Part shown: piece by piece, positions 10,252 to 18,783 of the stretch | Layout of the letters: each line of letters opens with the position of its first letter | Position numbering within the stretch: position 1 is the stretch's first letter | Assembly (NCBI GenBank): GCA_024742575.1 | Contig: JANSYF010000006.1 | Span: forward strand, 23,306-87,305 | Direction of reading: 5' to 3' | From: Paracoccaceae bacterium | GTDB lineage: Bacteria; Pseudomonadota; Alphaproteobacteria; Rhodobacterales; Rhodobacteraceae | DNA length: 64,000 nucleotides | Notes under the pieces: generated by a model | Database searches by the model: none | Told to the model about the DNA's origin: nothing | What the model saw: the letters and a program-made list of their open reading frames with translations, nothing else | Made by a program: the position numbers and the translations under genes

Positions 10252-11160
10252 TTACGAGGGCTTGCCCCTTGATCGGCGCAAGTTTTCGCCAATCTTTCGG
10301 AATACTGTCGATTGTGCGCTGCTTTTTCGCCATGCCAGCACGATGCGACGAGGGGTTGCGCCTTCAAGGTGGGACAGATGCAGATCATGCCCTACGGCAA
10401 GTCCTGCATCAATTGCGAGGTGCGGTAGTAGGGTGACTCCGATGCCCTCCTCCACCATCGAAACGAGCGTCGGCAAACTGGTGGCAGAAAAGGATTCGTC
10501 CTCTTCGAGGGCAATGCCCGGAACGCTCGACAACGCGTGTTTTTGCAGACAGTGACCGCGTTCCAAAAGCAAGAGTCGGCGGCCCGCAAGATCGGTGCCT
10601 TCAACACGTGACAAGTTCGCCAAAGGATGCGCGCGGGGTGTAGCTAGGCTGTAGCCATCATCGAATAGCGTTTCCGTCTCAACCTGCGGCGGCAGGTCAT
10701 GCGGTAAAGCGATAAGGATCAGATCAAGACGACCGTCTATTAGCCCGGCGACGAGGGACTCGGTAAGTTCTTCGCGTAGGTAGACCTGCATCTCAGGCCA
10801 ATCCGCCCGCAGACTTGGCAACGCACGGGGGAGCAAGAACGGTCCAACGGTCGGTATCACGCCGAGACGAAGTTGGGTGATGCCTGCCGACACTTCGGCA
10901 TTCGCAACAGCTTCGAAGTCTTCAACCTGCGCTAGGATGTCCCGTGCCCTGCCGGCAAGGGTTTTACCGATCGGAGTCATGAGTACCCGGTGGGTGCTGC
11001 GCTCGGCCACTTTGATACCAAGCCGTGACTCAAGTTCCTTGAGCCCGGTAGACAATGTTGATTGCGTGACGTGACAAGTCTCGGCCGCGCGCGAGAAGTT
11101 GGTCGTGTCAGACAATGCCACAAGAAAGCGCAATTGCCGTAGCGTTGTCATCGCCTTCAC
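10252..11160 (-). CDS. oxyR: OxyR-type LysR regulator with a single redox cysteine
   Basis: LysR-family activator of peroxide defence. The N-terminal helix-turn-helix (residues ~4-62, MTTLRQLRFLVALSDTTNF) and LysR substrate domain are intact. The region LLLERGHCLQKHA matches OxyR around its peroxide-sensing cysteine (Cys199 in E. coli; here Cys204). The partner position nine residues later is Val, not Cys, so the classical disulfide switch cannot form as in E. coli. Start: an in-frame GTG at 11160 or the ATG at 11151; neither has a strong ribosome site. Divergent from a peroxiredoxin gene that it probably controls. Confidence 0.85.
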   Translation of the reverse strand: MKAMTTLRQLRFLVALSDTTNFSRAAETCHVTQSTLSTGLKELESRLGIKVAERSTHRVLMTPIGKTLAGRARDILAQVEDFEAVANAEVSAGITQLRLGVIPTVGPFLLPRALPSLRADWPEMQVYLREELTESLVAGLIDGRLDLILIALPHDLPPQVETETLFDDGYSLATPRAHPLANLSRVEGTDLAGRRLLLLERGHCLQKHALSSVPGIALEEDESFSATSLPTLVSMVEEGIGVTLLPHLAIDAGLAVGHDLHLSHLEGATPRRIVLAWRKSSAQSTVFRKIGENLRRSRGKPS

Positions 11161-11164
11161 CGTT

Positions 11165-11179
11165 ATCGTTTTTTTCGAT
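11165..11179. promoter_or_regulatory. LysR-type T-N11-A motif near the oxyR start
   Basis: ATCG-(7 T)-CGAT lies a few bases upstream of oxyR in the oxyR/peroxiredoxin intergenic region. It fits the LysR T-N11-A pattern and the 4-7-4 spacing of one OxyR element. A second matching element at the expected spacing is not seen, so binding is uncertain. Confidence 0.35.
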
Positions 11180-11263
11180 CACAGCAGTCTTTTAATTCAA
11201 TTTCCAGAATATATCCAGAGTGTCTATCTCAGTCGTACAGACACAAAACAAGGAGCGACTGAA

Positions 11264-11926
11264 ATGAACGCTGTCACTGAAACCACATCCGAACCGGAGG
11301 TTGCACTGCCCCGACTGAATGAACCCGCACCGCATTTCGATGCGCTGACCACACATGGTCAAAAAGCGCTGACGGACTATCGCGGCAAGTGGCTGATCCT
11401 GTTTTCACATCCCGCTGATTTCACGCCAGTTTGCACAACGGAATTTACCGCTTTTGCCCGGCGTGCCAATGATTTTGCCGCACTGAATACCGATTTGATT
11501 GGCCTTTCGATCGACAGTCACTACGCACATATTGCTTGGGTTCGTTCGATCAAAGATAGCTTTGGCGTCGATGTCCCCTTCCCCATCATTGCTGACCTCG
11601 ACATGAAAGTGGCGCAGGCCTATGGCATGATCCAACCCGGTGCGTCCGACACACAAGCGGTTCGTGCAACCTTTGTTATCGATCCGGACGGTGTCCTGCG
11701 GGCGATGGTCTATTACCCGATGACCAACGGACGATCGGTCGACGAATTCTACCGACTGCTGCAGGCGTTACAGGCATCAGATTCACACAAGATCGCGACA
11801 CCCGAGAATTGGAAGCCCGGTGAGGACGTAATCGTCCCGACACCGCAAACCACGCACGCAGCCGAGGCACGTATGTCCGAAGGCTATGACACCAAAGATT
11901 GGTATTTTTCGACCAAGGCACTTTAA
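11264..11926 (+). CDS. 1-Cys peroxiredoxin (Prx6/AhpC-like)
   Basis: Thiol peroxidase that reduces H2O2 and organic peroxides; cytosolic. The peroxidatic motif FSHPADFTPVCTTE places Cys57 as the catalytic residue, with the family Arg context downstream. It is the only cysteine in the 220-residue protein, so it needs an external reductant. The ATG at 11264 is preceded by AGGAG; an upstream in-frame extension to 11099 covers the promoter and the divergent oxyR start and is discarded. OxyR control is inferred from the divergent arrangement. Confidence 0.9.
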   Translation: MNAVTETTSEPEVALPRLNEPAPHFDALTTHGQKALTDYRGKWLILFSHPADFTPVCTTEFTAFARRANDFAALNTDLIGLSIDSHYAHIAWVRSIKDSFGVDVPFPIIADLDMKVAQAYGMIQPGASDTQAVRATFVIDPDGVLRAMVYYPMTNGRSVDEFYRLLQALQASDSHKIATPENWKPGEDVIVPTPQTTHAAEARMSEGYDTKDWYFSTKAL

Positions 11927-11931
11927 GTCAT

Positions 11932-11977
11932 GCCTGCGCCTGCACATCCCAGCTGCGAGGCCTTGGGCTGCGCAGGC
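11932..11977. terminator. Possible bidirectional stem-loop between converging genes
   Basis: GCCTGCGC at 11932-11939 and GCGCAGGC at 11970-11977 form an 8-bp perfect inverted repeat between the converging peroxiredoxin and Rrf2 genes. The 30-base loop is long and there is no U-run, so it is only a possible terminator. Confidence 0.3.
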
Positions 11978-11980
11978 GCA

Positions 11981-12457
11981 TTAAGCCTGTTCGCTTCGCA
12001 CCGTACACCCGGAGGACAGATTTGGCTTCATCGCCAGCAAATCCATCAAGCCACAATTCCCGCGCACCAGATCTTCAAGAGTTACCATGTCGAGCTCGTG
12101 GTAAAAAGCTTCGAGCGCGCGGGTGACGTAAAACCGCAACCGGCAGGTGGCCGCCAGAGGGCAGGTGTTGCGCACTTCATCAAAGCATTCCGCAAAGGGG
12201 ATTTCCGTCTCGAAGACGCGGAACACAGCACCAATCGAAATACGGTCGGCAGATTTTGCAAGGCGTATGCCCCCGGTCCGCCCCCGCAAGGTTTCGATAA
12301 AACCTTCGGCCTGCAATTGCTGAACGACGCGGGCGACATGGTTTGTCGACGCGTTGCACCGTTCCGCAATGTCAGACGTGCGCACAAGCTGTCCGTCATT
12401 GACCGCACAGAACATCAGGGTACGTGCCGCAAGGTTCGTTCGTGTCGTCAGTCGCAT
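11981..12457 (-). CDS. NsrR-like Rrf2-family iron-sulfur regulator
   Basis: Rrf2-family repressor of 158 residues. N-terminal winged helix (RTSDIAERCNASTNHVARVVQQLQ) and the RGRTGGIRLAK wing are clear. Three cysteines at about 91, 99 and 105 (C-x7-C-x5-C) match the Fe-S ligands of NsrR, the nitric-oxide sensor. AAGGA precedes the ATG. The gene is divergent from cydDC, and a near-palindrome in the shared promoter recurs twice upstream of cydA, so it probably regulates itself and the bd oxidase. NO sensing is inferred from the cysteine pattern; an IscR- or other Rrf2-like role is possible. Confidence 0.8.
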   Translation of the reverse strand: MRLTTRTNLAARTLMFCAVNDGQLVRTSDIAERCNASTNHVARVVQQLQAEGFIETLRGRTGGIRLAKSADRISIGAVFRVFETEIPFAECFDEVRNTCPLAATCRLRFYVTRALEAFYHELDMVTLEDLVRGNCGLMDLLAMKPNLSSGCTVRSEQA

Positions 12458-12483
12458 CCAAGGTCCTTCACAATGAGGCCGTT

Positions 12484-12506
12484 ATTCCGCATCAAAGATA
12501 TCAGTT
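12484..12506. promoter_or_regulatory. Rrf2-type operator copy 1 (rrf2/cydD)
   Basis: ATTCCGCATC-AAA-GATATCAGTT, an imperfect 10-3-10 palindrome. The left arm is nearly identical to the two copies before cydA (15876-15898 and 15948-15970). It lies 27 bases upstream of the rrf2 start and directly beside an FNR-type box. Recurrence at both promoters is seen; binding by the adjacent Rrf2 protein is inferred. Confidence 0.6.
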
Positions 12507-12509
12507 TCT

Positions 12510-12523
12510 TTGATCCAGATCAC
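12510..12523 (+). promoter_or_regulatory. FNR-type box upstream of cydD
   Basis: TTGAT-CCAG-ATCAC matches the FNR/FnrL consensus TTGAT-N4-ATCAA at 9 of 10 arm positions. It sits about 60 bases upstream of the cydD start and three bases after operator copy 1. It predicts induction of cydDC under low oxygen. Confidence 0.65.
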
Positions 12524-12579
12524 GTCAATTCGCCGACCACTCCCGTAAGAGGCTCCCAGCCACGACAAAGGCGCTGACA

Positions 12580-14211
12580 ATGGATGATCAATCAAAGCCC
12601 CAACGGATACAATCCCGGGCGACTGCGCTGGGTGGTGGCCTTGCCGTTTTGGCAAACCTGATCTGGCTTGCACAAGCGTGGGTCATCGCAACCGTTCTTG
12701 CCGGTCTCTTGTCTGGAACGGTATCGCAAATATGGCTCTCTGCCATGTCGTTTCTCGGGCTCGGCATCTTGCGCGCCCTGCTGAATCGTCAGGCACAAGC
12801 CGCACTCAGCCACGCCGCAGAAGCGGAAATCCAACGCTGGCGCTTGGAGATCGCGGCCACCGAGGCTGCAACGGCCGATGTCTCGCGCTTTGGCGGCGCA
12901 GGGTCGATTGCGGCGCTGACCACGGAAAAGCTTGATGCTTTGCGCCCATTCCTCCTGCGTTACAAACCCGCTCGGATGCGCGTATTGGTGGTGCCCCCGA
13001 TCATCCTTGCGATCACCGTTTGGTACAGTTGGGCAGCTGCGGTGGTGCTTATGGCGGCCGGGCCGCTGATCCCGGTCTTTATGGCGCTGATCGGTTGGGC
13101 TGCGAAGGAAGCGAGCGCACAGCAAATGGTTAAGATCGGTTCATTGAACGATTTGCTCGCGGATCGACTGGCGGCCTTGGCAGACTTGACGCTGATCGGC
13201 GCTGGCCCGCAGGTGATAGACGGTTTTTCGACGGCGTCTGATACGTTACGGAACAAGACGATGGCTGTTCTGAGGATCGCGTTTCTATCCTCTACGGTAC
13301 TGGAGTTGTTCTCGGCTCTTGGTGTTGCAATGATAGCCGTCTGGGTCGGATTCGCGCTGTTAGGTGAGATTTCCTGGGGCACATGGGGCAGCCCCCTGAC
13401 GCCATTGGTTGGGATTTATCTGCTCTTGCTTGCTCCGGATTTCTTCCAACCTCTCCGTGATCTGGCGGCGGCATGGCATGACAAGTCCGCGGCAGACGCG
13501 GTGAAAGAAGATTTCGGCGCATGGAAACGCGATGCGCGTCCCAAGATGATGGGGCTCGGCGCTATTACATCACCGATGGATTTTGATTGTTTGGCTTTGT
13601 CCAAGGTAGAAGTCCGACATCCAGACAAAACCCTATTCTTCCCGGATTTGAAGATCGGCCCTGGTGACTGTCTAGCTATCAAAGGGCCAAGCGGCGCAGG
13701 CAAAACAACCTTGCTGCGCGTGATTGCAGGATTAGAAATTCCGTCACGCGGGGCTGTCTTGGTGAATGGAGTGCCCCTTTCAGACGTGCAGGCTGATGGA
13801 TGGCGCGCCTCAATAGGATGGATGCCCCAAACGCCGCGCTTTTTGGGGCGGAGTCTGCGCCACAACATTGGTTTCGGCGTTTCTTTGGACCAGCGCATAC
13901 TACATCGCGCACGTGTCTCGCATGTGTTGGACACCCTCCCTTCCGGCGATCTGACACAGTTGGGCGAATCCGGCGCAGGCTTGTCCGGCGGCGAGGCGCG
14001 TCGCGTGACATTGGCACGCGCGCTGCACCGCAACCCATCCATTCTTTTGGCCGACGAACCGACAGCAGACCTTGATACGGAAACGGCGCAGGACATCATC
14101 AATGGTTTGCTCGACTATGTGGCAGATGGCGGCACGTTGATCACCACTACGCACGACCCGCGGCTGATTGAACAAATGGATCATGTGATAAAGTTGGATC
14201 CCGGCGCATGA
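12580..14211 (+). CDS. cydD: ABC exporter subunit CydD
   Basis: One half of the CydDC heterodimeric ABC exporter, needed for assembly of cytochrome bd and known to move thiols and heme-related cargo. 543 residues: an N-terminal membrane domain, then an ATPase with Walker A GPSGAGKTTLL near residue 368, signature LSGGEARRVTLARAL, and Walker B ILLADEPT. Overlaps cydC by ATGA. Transcribed from the promoter carrying the FNR box and operator copy 1. Confidence 0.93.
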   Translation: MDDQSKPQRIQSRATALGGGLAVLANLIWLAQAWVIATVLAGLLSGTVSQIWLSAMSFLGLGILRALLNRQAQAALSHAAEAEIQRWRLEIAATEAATADVSRFGGAGSIAALTTEKLDALRPFLLRYKPARMRVLVVPPIILAITVWYSWAAAVVLMAAGPLIPVFMALIGWAAKEASAQQMVKIGSLNDLLADRLAALADLTLIGAGPQVIDGFSTASDTLRNKTMAVLRIAFLSSTVLELFSALGVAMIAVWVGFALLGEISWGTWGSPLTPLVGIYLLLLAPDFFQPLRDLAAAWHDKSAADAVKEDFGAWKRDARPKMMGLGAITSPMDFDCLALSKVEVRHPDKTLFFPDLKIGPGDCLAIKGPSGAGKTTLLRVIAGLEIPSRGAVLVNGVPLSDVQADGWRASIGWMPQTPRFLGRSLRHNIGFGVSLDQRILHRARVSHVLDTLPSGDLTQLGESGAGLSGGEARRVTLARALHRNPSILLADEPTADLDTETAQDIINGLLDYVADGGTLITTTHDPRLIEQMDHVIKLDPGA

Positions 14212-15872
14212 AAGCTTTGTTCAAAATCATGCGGATGCTGCTTTGCGGGGAAACCCGTGCCTTTGCGCAAGGAATGGTGTTGTCCCTGACCGTGTTGATC
14301 ATGGGGGTTGCGCTGCTGGCGCTTTCTGGATGGTTCATCACCGCAGCAGCAGCAGCAGGAATGATCGGACTGGGAACGCTTTTCAACGTCTTCGCGCCGT
14401 CCGCTATGGTGCGTTTTCTCGCACTTGGCCGAACAGCAGCGCGTTACGGAGAGCGACTGACCACACATGACGCAACTCTGCGTGCATTGTCGAACCTGCG
14501 TGTGCGCTTGCTTGGGGGCGTACTGACATTACCCTACCGCCAAATTGAGAAATTGCAGGCAAGCGTGTTTTTAAATCGTGTTACGTCGGATGTAGATGCG
14601 CTCGATGGGCTTGCACTGCGATTGGTTTTGCCCGGCGCGGCGGGTCTTGCGATCATCTTCTTGGCAGCTTTCGCTGTTGCTATTCTGGTTTCGCCGACGA
14701 TCAGTATGGTCATCATTCTCGGCTACGCTATCGGGCCGACGCTGGTGTTTTTCTGGGGGCAACGCCGGGCAGACAAGCCATCCCGCAAGGCGCAAGTCGG
14801 CCTGCAGGCACTGCGTAGCCGCGTTATTGATTTGATCACGACGCGGGATGAACTGATCGCGTTTGGCCAGATTCCTGAGGCACACAAAGGTGTGGTCGAC
14901 GCGGCGAAATTCCAATCAAAAAGCCAAGCCGAGGTGGAGCGGATCGAGCGAACCACCGGCCTTATTCTAGACCTCATGGGTTGGGCAGTGGTCACAGCGT
15001 CACTCGGGATCGGGGCGACGCTTGCGCAGGCTGGTGAAATCACAGCGGCGCAAGCAGCCGTCGGGATTTTCGCATCGCTTGCGCTGTCCGAAGCAGTGGC
15101 ACCGGTGCGCCGCGCCCTTTCAGAGATCGGAAGAATGCGGTCAGCCGCAAAGCGGATCGTGCCGTTGATGGAAAAACATTCTGACCAATACGCAACATCG
15201 TCGATGCCTATCCATGATGGCCCATTGGTATTGAGCGATGTGATAGCTGCCCGCGGCGACGCAGACACAGCACTTTTTGCACCGATAGATCTGACAATCA
15301 CACGTGGCGAAACCGTTGCTCTTACAGGGCGCAGCGGGTGTGGGAAATCGACCCTTCTTTTGATTGTGGCAGGTCAGATTGCACCTCTCGGCGGGGTTGT
15401 CCGCTTTGGCGATGACGACCTGTTTCAGATTGACCCAGTTCAGCGTGCAAAGCTGATCGCGATGGTACCTCAGCGGCACGCACTCGTCGCCGGGACCATC
15501 GCCGAAAACCTCCGGCTGGCGGCCCCCGAAGCAACGGATGACGCGCTTTGGACCGCCTTGGAAGAAATGCAACTTGCAAAGACAATAGAAGCAAAAGGCG
15601 GCCTGAATGCCCGCTTGGGTTTCCGAGGGGTTGGTCTTTCAGGCGGAGAAGCGCGGCGCTTGGTTCTCGCGCGGGCCTTGTTGGGTAAGCCCAAGCTTTT
15701 GCTATTGGACGAACCCACAGAAGGCTTGGACGCGCCGATTGCCGAACGGGTGCTTCAAGGTCTGCGCAAAGCTTTGCCCAACGCGGCCATTCTGATGGCA
15801 GCGCATCGGTCTGAAGAGGTCAATTTCGCGGATCGGATTGAACAGCTTCACCCCAAGCAGCAATTCCACTGA
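14208..15872 (+). CDS. cydC: ABC exporter subunit CydC
   Basis: Second half of CydDC, 554 residues. The membrane domain begins with hydrophobic helices (GMVLSLTVLIMGVALLALSGW). The ATPase has Walker A GRSGCGKSTLL, signature LSGGEARRLVLARALLG and Walker B LLLLDEPT. Its start overlaps the cydD stop. It is followed by a 121-base regulatory gap before cydA. Confidence 0.93.
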   Translation: MKALFKIMRMLLCGETRAFAQGMVLSLTVLIMGVALLALSGWFITAAAAAGMIGLGTLFNVFAPSAMVRFLALGRTAARYGERLTTHDATLRALSNLRVRLLGGVLTLPYRQIEKLQASVFLNRVTSDVDALDGLALRLVLPGAAGLAIIFLAAFAVAILVSPTISMVIILGYAIGPTLVFFWGQRRADKPSRKAQVGLQALRSRVIDLITTRDELIAFGQIPEAHKGVVDAAKFQSKSQAEVERIERTTGLILDLMGWAVVTASLGIGATLAQAGEITAAQAAVGIFASLALSEAVAPVRRALSEIGRMRSAAKRIVPLMEKHSDQYATSSMPIHDGPLVLSDVIAARGDADTALFAPIDLTITRGETVALTGRSGCGKSTLLLIVAGQIAPLGGVVRFGDDDLFQIDPVQRAKLIAMVPQRHALVAGTIAENLRLAAPEATDDALWTALEEMQLAKTIEAKGGLNARLGFRGVGLSGGEARRLVLARALLGKPKLLLLDEPTEGLDAPIAERVLQGLRKALPNAAILMAAHRSEEVNFADRIEQLHPKQQFH

Positions 15873-15875
15873 AAT

Positions 15876-15898
15876 AATCCGCATCTAAGATGTGAGTT
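15876..15898. promoter_or_regulatory. Rrf2-type operator copy 2 (upstream of cydA)
   Basis: AATCCGCATC-TAA-GATGTGAGTT, a 10-3-10 near-palindrome just after the cydC stop. It shares its left arm exactly with copy 3 at 15948-15970. It abuts an FNR-type box on its downstream side, the same order as in the cydD promoter. Confidence 0.65.
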
Positions 15899-15899
15899 T

Positions 15900-15913
15900 T
15901 TGACTCAGATCAA
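15900..15913 (+). promoter_or_regulatory. FNR-type box upstream of cydA
   Basis: TTGAC-TCAG-ATCAA matches 9 of 10 FNR arm positions. If it acts at the class II position (-41.5), transcription would start near 15948. A TATGAC at 15936-15941 then sits at the expected -10. Confidence 0.7.
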
Positions 15914-15947
15914 ATTACACATCCATGAATCAGAATATGACACTATT

Positions 15948-15970
15948 AATCCGCATCTATGATGCGAATT
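15948..15970. promoter_or_regulatory. Rrf2-type operator copy 3 (overlapping cydA start of transcription)
   Basis: AATCCGCATC-TAT-GATGCGAATT, the most symmetrical copy, with one arm mismatch and a perfect CGCATC-TAT-GATGCG core. It begins at the transcription start predicted from the FNR box and ends 24 bases before the cydA ATG, a good place for a repressor to block transcription. Confidence 0.7.
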
Positions 15971-15993
15971 ATTGAGTATTTAAGGAGCACATC

Positions 15994-17607
15994 ATGGAGA
16001 TCGGTCTGGTCGAGCTGTCACGAATGCAATTCGCACTGACAGCGATGTATCATTTCCTATTCGTGCCGCTGACGCTGGGTCTGTCGATCCTCGTGGCGAT
16101 CATGGAAACTGTCTATGTCATGACGAACCGCCCCATTTGGCGTCAAATGACAAAATTCTGGGGCACACTGTTCGGCATTAACTTCGTGCTGGGCGTCGCC
16201 ACAGGTATCACGATGGAATTCCAGTTCGGCATGAATTGGAGCTACTACAGCCACTACGTTGGTGACATCTTCGGCGCGCCACTGGCGATTGAAGGTCTGA
16301 TGGCCTTCTTTCTTGAGGCGACCTTTGTCGGCCTGTTCTTCTTTGGCTGGGACAAGCTGAGCAAGGTGCAGCACATGATGGTGGCTTGGCTGGTTGCAAT
16401 CGGGTCGAATTTTTCGGCGCTTTGGATTCTGATCGCCAATGGCTGGATGCAAAACCCGGTGGGGGCTGAATTCAACCCCGACACAATGCGTATGGAAATG
16501 ACCTCTTTTTTTGAGGTGCTCTTCAACGAAGTGGCGCAAGCAAAATTCGTGCACACCGTGTCCGCAGGCTATGTCACCGCGTCGGTCTTTGTATTGGGCG
16601 TGTCCGCGCTTTACCTAATTCAAAACAAGCACAAAGATTTGGCGCGCCGATCCATTGCGGTTGCGTCTGCCTTTGGCCTTGCCGCCGCTTTGTCAGTGGT
16701 CGTTCTGGGCGACGAGTCCGGATATTCGGCAAGCCACACTCAGAAGATGAAGCTCGCCGCGATTGAGGCTATGTGGGAAACGCATGAAGCACCCGCTCCA
16801 TTCACCGCCATCGGCTTCCCCGATCAAGACGCGCGTGAAACTCACTACGCCGTTGAAATCCCATGGGCGATGGGCCTAATCGGCACCCGGTCGCTGACAC
16901 AAGAAATCCCGGGCATCAACGATCTGGTCGCTGAATCCGAAGAAAAAATCCGTGACGGCCTAATCGCCTATGACGCGTTGATGATCATTCGCGAACAGCG
17001 CGAGGCGACACCCCAGATCGTGCGCGAAACATTCGAAGCGCATTCAGACAACCTGGGCTATGCATTGCTGCTCAAACAATATGTCGATGATCCGCGCAAC
17101 GCGACTGAAGCGCAGATCAAGATGGCGGCGGACGATACCGTTCCTGGCGTCGCGCCACTTTTCTGGGCCTTCCGACTGATGGTTGTCCTTGGCTTCAGCT
17201 TTATCGCGGTGATGGCCTACTTCTTCTATCGCGCCTCGTTTCGAAACATGCAGTTCCCACGCTGGTCGCTGTATGCCGCTGTGGCCATCATTCCGACACC
17301 GTGGATCGCGGCGGAATTGGGGTGGTTTGTGGCCGAGTTTGGCCGCCAACCGTGGACGGTAGATGGCGTTCTGCCAACGGCCCTCAGCGCATCGCATCTG
17401 AGCATTGCTGATCTGCTGATCACGCTGGCGGGGTTCCTGATCTTCTATTCGGTCCTCTTCGTGATCGAGGTCAGTCTGATGGTGAAATATATCCGCAAGG
17501 GCCCGTTCCAAGACGTCGATGAAACCAATGCCTGGCTGGAACGGCACGAGGCGCGGCTGCGCTCTGAGACACCCGCTCCCACGCTTACGGCCACACCTGC
17601 GGAGTAA
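15994..17607 (+). CDS. cydA: Cytochrome bd ubiquinol oxidase subunit I CydA
   Basis: Heme-bearing subunit of the bd-type quinol oxidase in the cytoplasmic membrane. It oxidises quinol and reduces oxygen with high affinity and without pumping protons. 537 residues. Seen: His20 in the first helix (MYHFLFVPLTLGLS), the second heme-ligand region KFVHTVSAGYV near residue 187, KMKLAAIEAMWET, and GRQPW of the quinol site. AAGGAG precedes the ATG. The promoter carries two operator copies and an FNR box. Confidence 0.96.
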   Translation: MEIGLVELSRMQFALTAMYHFLFVPLTLGLSILVAIMETVYVMTNRPIWRQMTKFWGTLFGINFVLGVATGITMEFQFGMNWSYYSHYVGDIFGAPLAIEGLMAFFLEATFVGLFFFGWDKLSKVQHMMVAWLVAIGSNFSALWILIANGWMQNPVGAEFNPDTMRMEMTSFFEVLFNEVAQAKFVHTVSAGYVTASVFVLGVSALYLIQNKHKDLARRSIAVASAFGLAAALSVVVLGDESGYSASHTQKMKLAAIEAMWETHEAPAPFTAIGFPDQDARETHYAVEIPWAMGLIGTRSLTQEIPGINDLVAESEEKIRDGLIAYDALMIIREQREATPQIVRETFEAHSDNLGYALLLKQYVDDPRNATEAQIKMAADDTVPGVAPLFWAFRLMVVLGFSFIAVMAYFFYRASFRNMQFPRWSLYAAVAIIPTPWIAAELGWFVAEFGRQPWTVDGVLPTALSASHLSIADLLITLAGFLIFYSVLFVIEVSLMVKYIRKGPFQDVDETNAWLERHEARLRSETPAPTLTATPAE

Positions 17608-17611
17608 GAAA

Positions 17612-18772
17612 ATGATCCTCTTTGAACTGATCGACTACGATATCCTTCGCGTGATCTGGTGGGCGCTTCTAGGCGTGCTCTTGATCGGATTTGCCTTAAC
17701 CGACGGTTTCGACATGGGGGTTGGCGCATTACTACCCTTCGTCGCCAAAACTGATGTGGAACGTCGCGTAGCAATCAACACCGTCGGTCCCGTTTGGGAA
17801 GGTAACCAAGTTTGGTTCATTCTTGGGGGCGGTGCCATCTTTGCTGCTTGGCCGCCACTTTACGCGGTCAGCTTCTCGGGGTTTTACCTTGCGATGTTCG
17901 TGGTGCTAGCCGCCTTCATCGTACGTCCCGTGGCCTTCAAATACCGCTCAAAGCGCGACGACGCCACATGGCGGACACGTTGGGACTGGGCGCTGTTTGC
18001 CGGCGGTGCTGTGCCCGCACTTTTGTTCGGTGTGGCGGTGGGCAATGTCCTTCTGGGTGTTCCGTTCTACCTGACGGAAGACCTGATGCCGATGTACCCT
18101 GGCAACTTTGCGATCAAGTTCATCGGCCTTTTGCGACCATTCGCTTTGCTTGCAGGTGTCGTGTCCCTATCCATGCTTCTGATGCATGGTGCGGCTTGGC
18201 TGTCGCTCAAAGCAGAAGGGATCGTTGCTGAACGCGCTCGGGCGATTGGCATCAAGGCCGGTATCGTGGCCGCAGGTGGGTATGCTCTTGCAGGTCTCTG
18301 GATGGCGGTAGGCATCGACGGTTTCGCTTTGGGTGAAGTTGTCGCAAACGGTCCCTCGAACCCGCTCTATTCCGAAGTGATACGCGGCGGCTCTTGGCTC
18401 AGCGCCTATGCTGACCGACCATGGATCGCAATTGCTCCGATCATGGGCTTTGCCGGCATCGCACTAGCGGTGCTGGGCCTCAAGGCAGGGCGGGAAGTGT
18501 CGACGCTCCTCTGGTCAAAAATGGGCATCCTCGGGATCATCTCATCCGTTGGCCTGACTATGTTCCCCTTCATCCTGCCTTCGACACTTGATCCGAAAAG
18601 CTCTCTGACCGTGTGGGACGCGTCGTCGTCGCATCAGACGTTGTTCATCATGCTGGTGGTCACCGCAATCTTTATGCCGCTGATCCTGATGTACACCGCG
18701 TGGGTTTACAAGGTGCTATGGGGCAAGGTCACAGAGGCGCAAGTCACTGAAAACGCTGATACAGTTTATTAA
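17612..18772 (+). CDS. cydB: Cytochrome bd ubiquinol oxidase subunit II CydB
   Basis: Second membrane subunit of the bd oxidase, 386 residues. Seen: the family N-terminus (LRVIWWALLGVLLIGFALTDGFDMG) and GPVWEGNQVWFI near residue 55. The ATG at 17612 lies four bases after the cydA stop. The upstream in-frame extension to 17519 overlaps cydA and is rejected. The stop shares bases with an ATG at 18772 (TAATG), linking it closely to the DsrE-like gene. Confidence 0.95.
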   Translation: MILFELIDYDILRVIWWALLGVLLIGFALTDGFDMGVGALLPFVAKTDVERRVAINTVGPVWEGNQVWFILGGGAIFAAWPPLYAVSFSGFYLAMFVVLAAFIVRPVAFKYRSKRDDATWRTRWDWALFAGGAVPALLFGVAVGNVLLGVPFYLTEDLMPMYPGNFAIKFIGLLRPFALLAGVVSLSMLLMHGAAWLSLKAEGIVAERARAIGIKAGIVAAGGYALAGLWMAVGIDGFALGEVVANGPSNPLYSEVIRGGSWLSAYADRPWIAIAPIMGFAGIALAVLGLKAGREVSTLLWSKMGILGIISSVGLTMFPFILPSTLDPKSSLTVWDASSSHQTLFIMLVVTAIFMPLILMYTAWVYKVLWGKVTEAQVTENADTVY

Positions 18773-18783
18773 TGGAGATCGCG

